A DNA stretch of 21,499 nt from Rickettsiales bacterium. GTDB taxonomy: Bacteria; Pseudomonadota; Alphaproteobacteria; Rickettsiales; UBA1997. Location: the NCBI GenBank assembly GCA_947505885.1, contig CANNMN010000002.1:1-21499 (forward strand), written 5' to 3'. Under the pieces are notes generated by a model. The model was given only the letters and a program-made list of their open reading frames with translations, ran no database searches and was not told where the DNA came from. Below, piece after piece: positions 15,140 through 21,499 of the stretch (positions are counted from its first letter, which is position 1; each line of letters opens with the position of its first letter). A program made the translations under genes and the position numbers.

Positions 15140-18100
15140 TTAACGAGATTTGGAACGGCCGCCGACGACGATATGAGAGACCGATTTTAAAGCGACGGAA
15201 GTGCTTGGAACTGCTCGGTAAATATTTAAAACTTCGAGTGCTTCTGTACTAATTTTGCTTACATCACCTTCCTTCACTTCGTAAGTATCTCTAGCTTTAT
15301 TTCTAGCCTCAGGATCGATTAAGCCTTCTTTTGCTGGACCGCTAAGATAATATTGCATTAGCTCTTTTCTGAATTCTTTAGACACAATTTTCACCTCAGA
15401 CTTGCCGGGAGAAGGATTCTTATCTATTTTGAGAAATTTGTTCTCATTCACATCGAACATCATCTTTATATCCTCGCCGCTTTGACTGTCTTTTAAATTT
15501 AGCACAATCGTCTTGTCGTTACCTTTTATCTTCATTCCTTCGATCTCGATCTCGATGCCGGAGCCCCTGTCCTGAAATATATCAGTTATTATCCGCGAGC
15601 CAATCTCGTGATCTCGATATTCTTTTTGATCAAAAATCTTGCCAATGATTAATTCTTTTCTTTCGGCCGTCGCATTGCGAAGGAATTTTTGATAATTAGT
15701 CAGCGTATCCCGCACAATATCTTCCTTTGTCATTGAGCTGAAGTCTGCGACTTCCTCTATTTCCATAAAAATGCGCGCTTCATTACAATTTCGCTTGAGT
15801 GCTTCTAAATTTTCTGAATCAGCAGTTTTCTTTTCTTCCTTCTTTCCGAGCTCTTCAGATATTAATCTTCTGACTGCTGCTTCACTGGCTGTCTCAAGAA
15901 ATTTCTCATCTCTACGATCCCCTTCTTTAAAAGGATTAGCTTCCCTAAAATTCTCAAGAAGACGAGTCATCTCTAACGATCCCATAATTCCATCTACCGA
16001 TTGTTCGGACGATTCTGTGACCAATTTGGCCGCTTTTACTTGATAAGCTGTAACTATTTTCTGAGAAAAAGCTTCTTTTTCTTTGGCTGCTGAGGCTCGG
16101 GGTTTGGGTCGGGGGGCTCCTCCTCTTCCTTCTATTCCTCCCATTCCTGGATGCGCTCGAGGTTTGGGCGCCGCCGCTACCATCTCTTCTTTCCCCCAAG
16201 CTTCTTTAGCAGTTTTTAGCGCCTCTATTTCTTCGGCAACTGCTTTCCATTCTTGAGAAAGTTTGACTCCACAAATTTTTGCCACCTGGCTTGCGGTAAA
16301 ATCTCCACCGCTATACACCAGCAATCCATTTATTAGCCCTCGTTTTGCATTGTGTGTATCCGACAAAAGCTCAACTTCAAGCAATTTCTCTTTTGTCGCA
16401 ATCACTCTCTGATAAGCATTTTCGCGCTGATTTTTGAACTGCTCTGAAGAGGCCTTCCATCTAACAGTTAGGATTTCTTGCGCAGTTGGTTTTTTGTGCA
16501 TTGGGTCTTCAGAGTTTCGGCATTTTGCTAAAACATCTCCCATTGAAAAACCTGAACTTCCATCTACATTTTGTTTCGATCCTACTAATGCTTTTAAAAT
16601 CTCTTCTGCGGCCAAAACAGAGTGCAGCCCGCATTGCACGCCGACCTGCGTGTTCAAACCGTAAGAATGAGTTTTGCCAAATTGCTGATGATGGGTAAGT
16701 TTAAAGGCACTATTAATATCGGCTTGAATAATTGAATTAATTTCAATTCCACCTCTCCCCATCGAATTCAGGTAGGTCACTTGTTTATCTGGAGACACAA
16801 CAATTAAAACCCAATGACCGCCAGTCGAATAAGAATAAAACCCCCATCTGTTTTTTCTGATTGTTTCAGCCATTTTATCAGCAAGAAGATTGGCCCCTCT
16901 TACAATTCCGACTGCTCCATAATCAGCAAATCCATCAGCTTTAGGATATTTTGTGGTGAATAAATATTGGTAATAAGCCTGAACATCCTCGCCAATGAAT
17001 TCATCATTCTTGAATCTATCTGGCTGCGATCTCTTTAGCCACAATGGCGTGTTAGCTATCTCAGCCAGCGGCAGCTTTTTTACAGCTTCGATTTGTTGAT
17101 AGAGGCGCACAAGATCATCTGCTAGCTTTAGAGTGCCATCTGCAATCTCATCATCCCCCAACGGTCTCGTTAGTTCTTTGTAAAATTCATCTCCAAGAAG
17201 AGCTTCTTGGTATCTTTGTTCTTCGATTTTCTCGGCTTCTTCGGCGGCGGCTTTTGCCACATGATCCTCTTCGGCTGCAGCTCTTGCTTTCGTTTTGGTA
17301 GTAGCAGCAACCCCACTTCTCACAGCTGCTACAGCGCCAACTGGAAGCAAGTAATCTTTTATAACAGATAAATTTCCGAGTAATTCTAGATTGGCTATTT
17401 CAACGCCGCACGCAGCGCCTGCTGTTGATGCACTATAAGATTTAAGAATATCATAATAATCTTGAAGGCGTAAGCGCAGTTCGTCTTCTGGTAACAGCTT
17501 CATGCCCTGTTCGTTAATATCACTTTGCAATATCTCAACTTTACCAATTCTAACCTTATCACCCATCAACAATGCTAGATTGGCTTTGGCGGTGGGGCCA
17601 CATCCCGTGGCGGTTGCCTGTTCTAATAAATGTTTTTCTCTGATTTGTACATTTTTAGCTTCTACAGCACCATTCTCTCTAATTATAGCATCAACAGTCC
17701 TGTCAATACTATTGTCAAAACCTTCCTCGCCTAAAAGATTCAAGTTAACAGTTTCAATAATTCCTTTTTCGACAGCGATCTGCAAGCAACCAGCTATTTT
17801 TTTTATAAGACTTGTTGCTAACTCTGAGCAGCCAGATTCCTTACCGCCACTTGGGTTAGAGTAATTAACCTCGACTTCATTTTCTCCTGAAACGTTTTTT
17901 TTAAAGATGATCTCTACACTTAACCAGTGAGCCGCTTCGTTGATAATCAAATAGGCTTTTTTATTTTTAGTATGCAGCTCCTCTATACTATTTGGCTTAT
18001 CATCATCGCCTCTTAAATACCATCCTTGAATTGCATTGGTTGCAAGTAATTGAGCCGTTGAATCAGATTCATCTTCTGTAATCTTCGTAAAACCAATGAA

Positions 18101-19441
18101 TGGCTTGGTTCTTTGAAGATCACCTAAGAAAGAAGGGAAGTCAATTTGAATGTCGTATTCGTAACCACAATCTATTTCAAGCTGACCTCCCTCTTCATTA
18201 GTCTTCACTTGATATTTGTTCGCACTTTTTGTGCGCGAAAATGACCCCTCATCAAAAGATCTTTTTTTTAAACTTTCTTCAAAAGCAACATTTAACTCTG
18301 CTCTGTAATCGGAAAAGACTCCTTCAAGCACAGTTTTCGGAACCTTAGATTCCTGAAATGAATAGGTCTCGTATTCATCTTCATTTTCGCCCCCTTGATC
18401 AGCAAGGCTATCAGCAACATCTCGCGGGTTTTCACCTAACATAAAGCTAAGAAACCGATCAATAATATCTTTTTGCCCTTCAGTAAGTTTTTTTTCAAGA
18501 AAAGCTTCCCTAAGAGCTTCAGCCGGTTGAATAGCTTCATCCCTTGCTTCAGTCACTAATTTGCGACTATGGATCCATTGAGCTTTATCTTCTTCGGCGG
18601 AAGCTACGGCAGCAAGAGATGAAGCTATCTTAGGACCAGCCTCCGATACTGGGCTTGTTAATGTAGCGCCGGGAGAACCTCCCTTAGCAACGGGCGAGCT
18701 TTTCGCTCGAGAGAGAGCTGGGGAGGTTGTGGCAGACGATAAATGTTCTGCACATTGCATCCCTTTCGTTTTCACAGCATCCACTAAACACGAGTGACCA
18801 AGATAAACCTTAACCTTCCCCATAGTTGGGGATTCTTTCTCGGCAGCAAGCCAACCTTCCATCAACCATTCGGCAATATTTTCCTGTGAATGACCACCGG
18901 AGTAAATGCCGCCAGAATATAAGGGCAGGCACAACTCTGTAATTTTCTTCTCACTAAGCTGAATTCTAAACTTTTTTCCAAAAGCGTTCATTGCCACTTT
19001 TGCCGCCCCTTGATTTTTTCCTAAAGAAGGCGATACAGAGTAGAGAATGGTCTGAACTTGAGAATCTTCTTTAAAACCCTTAATCTTAGTAAGATCAAGC
19101 AATTGGACAGTGCCGATTGCTTTTTCAGCGCCGTCTTTTTTTTGGGGCCCTTCTTTCAATTTTTCATTGGCCAGACCCAACACATTATCTCCCATTTTTG
19201 TCAAATAGTCTGTCATCAGACCATTCATGCCTCCGCCAGCAATCTTCCACCATCCGACACTTTCTGTGATTGTTCCAGTTAATGCTACCGGCACTTCTTT
19301 TAGAGCCTTATTCTTTGTGGAAATGAAGTCATAAAAAGGCTTAGCGCCCACTTGGGATGAGGAATCTGCTTTGTAAGGAAGTGAAATGAACTCACTTTTT
19401 GGTTCATTTGGTATTTTTAATGTTGGCGCAGTTTTAGACAT
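15140..19441 (-). CDS. Giant multidomain effector-like protein: macro-like domain plus two CE-clan cysteine protease domains
   Basis: A 1433-residue protein with no whole-length family that I recognise. Residues 50-220 read as a macro (ADP-ribose-binding) domain: AGGGMNGLM (68-76), TVQLLDLTKIKGF, ILYSVSP (132-138) and LPLYSGGIYSGG (172-183) match its two binding loops and strands. Residues 235-285 are a Ser/Pro/Ala-rich linker. A first CE-clan (Ulp1/C48-like) protease spans about 465-640, with H505-W506, N529, Q608 and C614 in QATATGCGP. A Lys/Glu/Ala-rich coiled linker (715-745) leads to a second CE domain (about 750-955) with GGHW (H876), YLNSMG (N892), Q932 and C937 in VGVQCGLHSVL. A Pro/Gly/Arg linker (1090-1118) precedes an unassigned C-terminal region ending GGRSKSR. 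No signal peptide or membrane helix is seen, so a T4SS substrate is plausible. The gaps are 3 nt to ruvB and 2 nt to coaBC. Domain calls are by motif; the role is inference. Confidence 0.75.
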   Translation of the reverse strand: MSKTAPTLKIPNEPKSEFISLPYKADSSSQVGAKPFYDFISTKNKALKEVPVALTGTITESVGWWKIAGGGMNGLMTDYLTKMGDNVLGLANEKLKEGPQKKDGAEKAIGTVQLLDLTKIKGFKEDSQVQTILYSVSPSLGKNQGAAKVAMNAFGKKFRIQLSEKKITELCLPLYSGGIYSGGHSQENIAEWLMEGWLAAEKESPTMGKVKVYLGHSCLVDAVKTKGMQCAEHLSSATTSPALSRAKSSPVAKGGSPGATLTSPVSEAGPKIASSLAAVASAEEDKAQWIHSRKLVTEARDEAIQPAEALREAFLEKKLTEGQKDIIDRFLSFMLGENPRDVADSLADQGGENEDEYETYSFQESKVPKTVLEGVFSDYRAELNVAFEESLKKRSFDEGSFSRTKSANKYQVKTNEEGGQLEIDCGYEYDIQIDFPSFLGDLQRTKPFIGFTKITEDESDSTAQLLATNAIQGWYLRGDDDKPNSIEELHTKNKKAYLIINEAAHWLSVEIIFKKNVSGENEVEVNYSNPSGGKESGCSELATSLIKKIAGCLQIAVEKGIIETVNLNLLGEEGFDNSIDRTVDAIIRENGAVEAKNVQIREKHLLEQATATGCGPTAKANLALLMGDKVRIGKVEILQSDINEQGMKLLPEDELRLRLQDYYDILKSYSASTAGAACGVEIANLELLGNLSVIKDYLLPVGAVAAVRSGVAATTKTKARAAAEEDHVAKAAAEEAEKIEEQRYQEALLGDEFYKELTRPLGDDEIADGTLKLADDLVRLYQQIEAVKKLPLAEIANTPLWLKRSQPDRFKNDEFIGEDVQAYYQYLFTTKYPKADGFADYGAVGIVRGANLLADKMAETIRKNRWGFYSYSTGGHWVLIVVSPDKQVTYLNSMGRGGIEINSIIQADINSAFKLTHHQQFGKTHSYGLNTQVGVQCGLHSVLAAEEILKALVGSKQNVDGSSGFSMGDVLAKCRNSEDPMHKKPTAQEILTVRWKASSEQFKNQRENAYQRVIATKEKLLEVELLSDTHNAKRGLINGLLVYSGGDFTASQVAKICGVKLSQEWKAVAEEIEALKTAKEAWGKEEMVAAAPKPRAHPGMGGIEGRGGAPRPKPRASAAKEKEAFSQKIVTAYQVKAAKLVTESSEQSVDGIMGSLEMTRLLENFREANPFKEGDRRDEKFLETASEAAVRRLISEELGKKEEKKTADSENLEALKRNCNEARIFMEIEEVADFSSMTKEDIVRDTLTNYQKFLRNATAERKELIIGKIFDQKEYRDHEIGSRIITDIFQDRGSGIEIEIEGMKIKGNDKTIVLNLKDSQSGEDIKMMFDVNENKFLKIDKNPSPGKSEVKIVSKEFRKELMQYYLSGPAKEGLIDPEARNKARDTYEVKEGDVSKISTEALEVLNIYRAVPSTSVALKSVSHIVVGGRSKSR

Positions 19442-19444
19442 AAA

Positions 19445-20431
19445 TTAAAATTCTATTCCCAAATGTTTAAACGCGATCTCGGTTAAAACGCGGCCTCTTG
19501 GCGTTTTTTCAACAAAGCCTTTTTGAATTAAAAATGGCTCGATTGTGTCTTCAACTGAATCTCTTTCTTCCGAAAGTGCCGAGGCGATGGTGTCTATTCC
19601 AACTGGGCCGCCGCGATAATTTTCGGCGATGAATTTTAAGTAACGGCGGTCTGAGGCATCGAGGCCAATTTCGTCGATTTCTAAGCGACCCAGAGAAAAG
19701 TCGGCGATTTCTTGGGTGACTAATTTTTGATTTTCTGCCGAAGCAAAATCGCGCACGCGCTTGAGCAGGCGAATTGCAATTCGCGGGGTGCCGCGTGATC
19801 TTTTGGCGATTTCTGCGGCGGCGTTTTTATCAATTTCAATTTCTAAAATTTTTGCATCGCGCAAAACAATTTGTTGAAGCTCAGAATCGCTGTAAAAATT
19901 AATTCTAAGCGGAATTCCGAAGCGATCTTTGAGTGGATTTGCGATCAAGCCAATGCGCGTTGTTGCGCCAATTAAAGTAAATTTCGGCAGATCAATTTTT
20001 ATCGCCCGTGCTGATGGGCCTTCGCCAATAATGATGTCGAGCTTAAAATCTTCCATCGCCGAATAGAGAACTTCTTCAACATTTTTATTAATGCGATGAA
20101 TCTCGTCGATGAAAAAAATATCTCCTTCTTGCAAGTTGGTGAGAAGCGCTGCGAGATCTCCAGATTTTGAAATCACCGGCCCTGCCGTTCCCTTAAATCC
20201 AACGCCCATTTCATGCGCAACAATTTGTGCGAGCGTTGTTTTGCCAAGGCCAGGAGGGCCGTAAAACAAAACGTGATCTAAAACATCGCCGCGATTTTTT
20301 GCGGCACGAATAAAGATTTCTAAATTTTCTTTGAGCTTTTCTTGACCTAAAAAATCACGCAAAAAACTTGGGCGCAAAATATTCTCGTTGCGCTCTTCTT
20401 CTAGTTTGATGGGGGCAAGATTTTCGTTCAT
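19445..20431 (-). CDS. ruvB: Holliday junction branch migration helicase RuvB
   Basis: A 328-residue AAA+ motor that drives branch migration of Holliday junctions together with RuvA. It shows [19 protein letters not shown] near the start, Walker A GPPGLGKT (58-65), Walker [11 protein letters not shown] (104-113, D109/E110), sensor 1 GATTR (155-159), the [17 protein letters not shown] sensor 2 region and a C-terminal winged helix ending [16 protein letters not shown]. Length and motifs are normal. Its ATG shares one base with the ruvA stop (TAATG), and the giant effector-like gene starts 3 nt after its own stop, so they should share one transcript. Confidence 0.98.
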   Translation of the reverse strand: MNENLAPIKLEEERNENILRPSFLRDFLGQEKLKENLEIFIRAAKNRGDVLDHVLFYGPPGLGKTTLAQIVAHEMGVGFKGTAGPVISKSGDLAALLTNLQEGDIFFIDEIHRINKNVEEVLYSAMEDFKLDIIIGEGPSARAIKIDLPKFTLIGATTRIGLIANPLKDRFGIPLRINFYSDSELQQIVLRDAKILEIEIDKNAAAEIAKRSRGTPRIAIRLLKRVRDFASAENQKLVTQEIADFSLGRLEIDEIGLDASDRRYLKFIAENYRGGPVGIDTIASALSEERDSVEDTIEPFLIQKGFVEKTPRGRVLTEIAFKHLGIEF

Positions 20432-21048
20432 TAGAATTTGTTTTTACTTAATTCACGTAAAGACGAAGTGATTAAATTTTCTAAAGTAATTTTTGAATTT
20501 TCTTCGAGAAGAAAGTTGATCACCTGCAAAATATTATGTTTTTTATATCCGAGATTTTCTAGGGCAGAAAGGGCGTCGGAAGCGATTTGATTATCAGGAA
20601 TTTTTTGTGAATTTAGCGGAGCAGAATATTCAATTCCGAGTTTTTTTGGACTATCTTTTAACTCTGTGGTTAAACGACTGGCAAGCTTTGGGCCGATGCC
20701 AGAAATTTGGGAAAAACTTTTAATATCGGAAGAAATTAAAGCCTTCGCGAGATCTTCAATTGCCAAAGCGCTTAAAATTTTTTGGCCCATTTTTGCACCA
20801 ACGCCTTGCACTTTTGTTAATTCTAAAAACCAGATTTTTTCTACTTCAGAAAAAAATCCGTAAAGCTCGATGGCGTCTTCTTTAACAAGGGTTTCAATGA
20901 TTAGAGAAATCTCTTTTTCGCGCGGAAATTGGCGCAAAAATGACGCAGTTTTGTGCGACAAAAAAACTACGTAACCAACGCCAGCAACGTCGATCACGCA
21001 CTTGTCATCAGAGATTGAATCAATAAAACCGCGTAATTTCCCGATCAT
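20431..21048 (-). CDS. ruvA: Holliday junction DNA-binding protein RuvA
   Basis: A 205-residue junction-binding subunit of the RuvAB complex. I start it at the ATG at 21048, giving the canonical MIGKLRG; the 16-residue extension would need TTG and would run into lipB. The OB-fold N-terminal domain includes [12 protein letters not shown] and [10 protein letters not shown]. Two helix-hairpin-helix motifs follow ([13 protein letters not shown] and [12 protein letters not shown]), then a flexible acidic linker and the C-terminal domain III ([20 protein letters not shown]) that contacts RuvB. ruvC is not in the window. The start codon is 16 bp from the divergent lipB start. Confidence 0.97.
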   Translation of the reverse strand: MIGKLRGFIDSISDDKCVIDVAGVGYVVFLSHKTASFLRQFPREKEISLIIETLVKEDAIELYGFFSEVEKIWFLELTKVQGVGAKMGQKILSALAIEDLAKALISSDIKSFSQISGIGPKLASRLTTELKDSPKKLGIEYSAPLNSQKIPDNQIASDALSALENLGYKKHNILQVINFLLEENSKITLENLITSSLRELSKNKF

Positions 21049-21064
21049 AAAATTAATTTTAAAA

Positions 21065-21499
21065 ATGTTCTCCGATGTTGAATGGCGCGTCAGCAAAGAG
21101 CTAGTGCATTTTGAAGATGCGCTAAATTTGATGCAAAAACGCGTTGAAGAAATTATTGCCGGAACTTCGCCAGGGTTAATTTGGATCTTAGAGCACCATC
21201 CAGTTTACACTGCAGGGGTTAGCGCTCAGGATGCAGATTTGCTGGCCAAAACCGATATTCCAATTTTTAAAACTAACCGCGGCGGGAAATATACTTACCA
21301 CTGCCCGGGCATGAAAATTATTTACGTAATGCTCGATTTAAAAAAATTCTTTGCGCCCGAGGCGCCAGATGTGGCGAGGTTTGTCGAGTTTTTAGAAAAC
21401 TGGGTAATTAAAATTCTCGCCGATTTTGGCATCAAAGCTGGTTTAAAAAAAGGCATGGTTGGCATTTGGGTTGGCGATAAGAAAGTTGCCGCGCTGGGA
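21065..21499 (+). CDS. lipB: Lipoyl(octanoyl) transferase LipB, 5' part
   Basis: The first 145 codons of lipB, cut by the window edge. LipB moves an octanoyl group from acyl-carrier protein to lipoyl domains of enzymes such as pyruvate dehydrogenase. Visible motifs are LEHHPVYTAG (42-51), NRGGKYTYHCPGM (71-83; family consensus RGG-x-x-TYHGPGQ, here with Cys for Gly and Met for Gln) and GDKKVAALG, in which K140 corresponds to the catalytic Lys; the catalytic Cys would lie beyond the edge. The ATG at 21065 is followed by a good N-terminus and no better start exists. Very little space separates it from ruvA, so its promoter must overlap ruvA coding DNA. Confidence 0.93.
   Translation, partial: MFSDVEWRVSKELVHFEDALNLMQKRVEEIIAGTSPGLIWILEHHPVYTAGVSAQDADLLAKTDIPIFKTNRGGKYTYHCPGMKIIYVMLDLKKFFAPEAPDVARFVEFLENWVIKILADFGIKAGLKKGMVGIWVGDKKVAALG

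Noticed and set aside
15954..16199. 81-aa frame in the same strand region as the giant gene
   Set aside because: It is an alternate-frame shadow over the Pro/Gly/Arg linker with a composition that mirrors it.
15140..19441. Wolbachia-type CidB cytoplasmic-incompatibility factor
   Set aside because: Only the CE-type protease is shared; there is no CidA-like partner gene upstream (ruvB is there), no nuclease-like repeats are recognisable, and it has a second protease and a macro-like domain.
15140..19441. Frameshifted fusion or misassembly of several genes
   Set aside because: The frame is uninterrupted for 1433 codons and the domains are joined by typical low-complexity linkers without internal start signals.

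Overview
The window looks like a chromosomal segment of an AT-rich, host-associated alphaproteobacterium, most likely of the Rickettsiales. The pointers are an isolated virB8-virB9 pair of a type IV secretion system (T4SS), a membrane-anchored retropepsin-like protease of the TIGR02281/APRc kind, and a very large effector-like protein. They sit among housekeeping genes (yidC, lon, rmuC, rodA, coaBC, ruvA, ruvB, lipB). This placement is inferred from gene content; no rRNA or other phylogenetic marker is present.

Layout. 11-1297 (+): a PLP-dependent Cys/Met-metabolism enzyme followed by a terminator-like hairpin. 1381-6133 (-): lon, a truncated zeta-toxin-like C-terminus, a 130-aa unknown protein (start/stop overlaps join these three) and yidC. 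6187-7299 (+): rmuC, divergent from lon. 7329-7809 (-): a 55-aa unknown ORF overlapping a SemiSWEET transporter. 7914-8873 (-): a LysR regulator, divergent from a soluble orphan histidine kinase at 8993-9799 (+). 9780-10016 (+): an open frame with no usual start codon. 9986-11113 (-): rodA. 11250-12766 (+): virB8-virB9. 12759-13361 (-): the aspartic protease. 13337-13913: an imperfect tandem duplication. 13905-21048 (-): a tight operon ruvA-ruvB-(1433-aa effector-like protein)-coaBC. 21065-end (+): start of lipB, divergent from ruvA.

The most interesting object is the 1433-aa protein at 15140-19441. By eye it has an N-terminal macro-like (ADP-ribose-binding) domain and two separate CE-clan (Ulp1/C48-like) cysteine-protease domains. 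Proline/serine-rich and Lys/Glu-rich linkers separate its parts, and it ends in a basic tail. It lies, with gaps of only 2-3 nt, between ruvB and coaBC. Together with the T4SS genes a few kb away, this suggests a secreted host-acting enzyme that edits ubiquitin/SUMO-like or ADP-ribose marks; that role is inference.

The second notable feature is the tandem duplication between the protease and coaBC. Its junction lies at a 7-bp microhomology, it duplicated the protease start codon and first eight codons, it carries a near-perfect 27-bp inverted repeat in each copy, and a 25-bp sub-repeat is present three times in one copy and once in the other.
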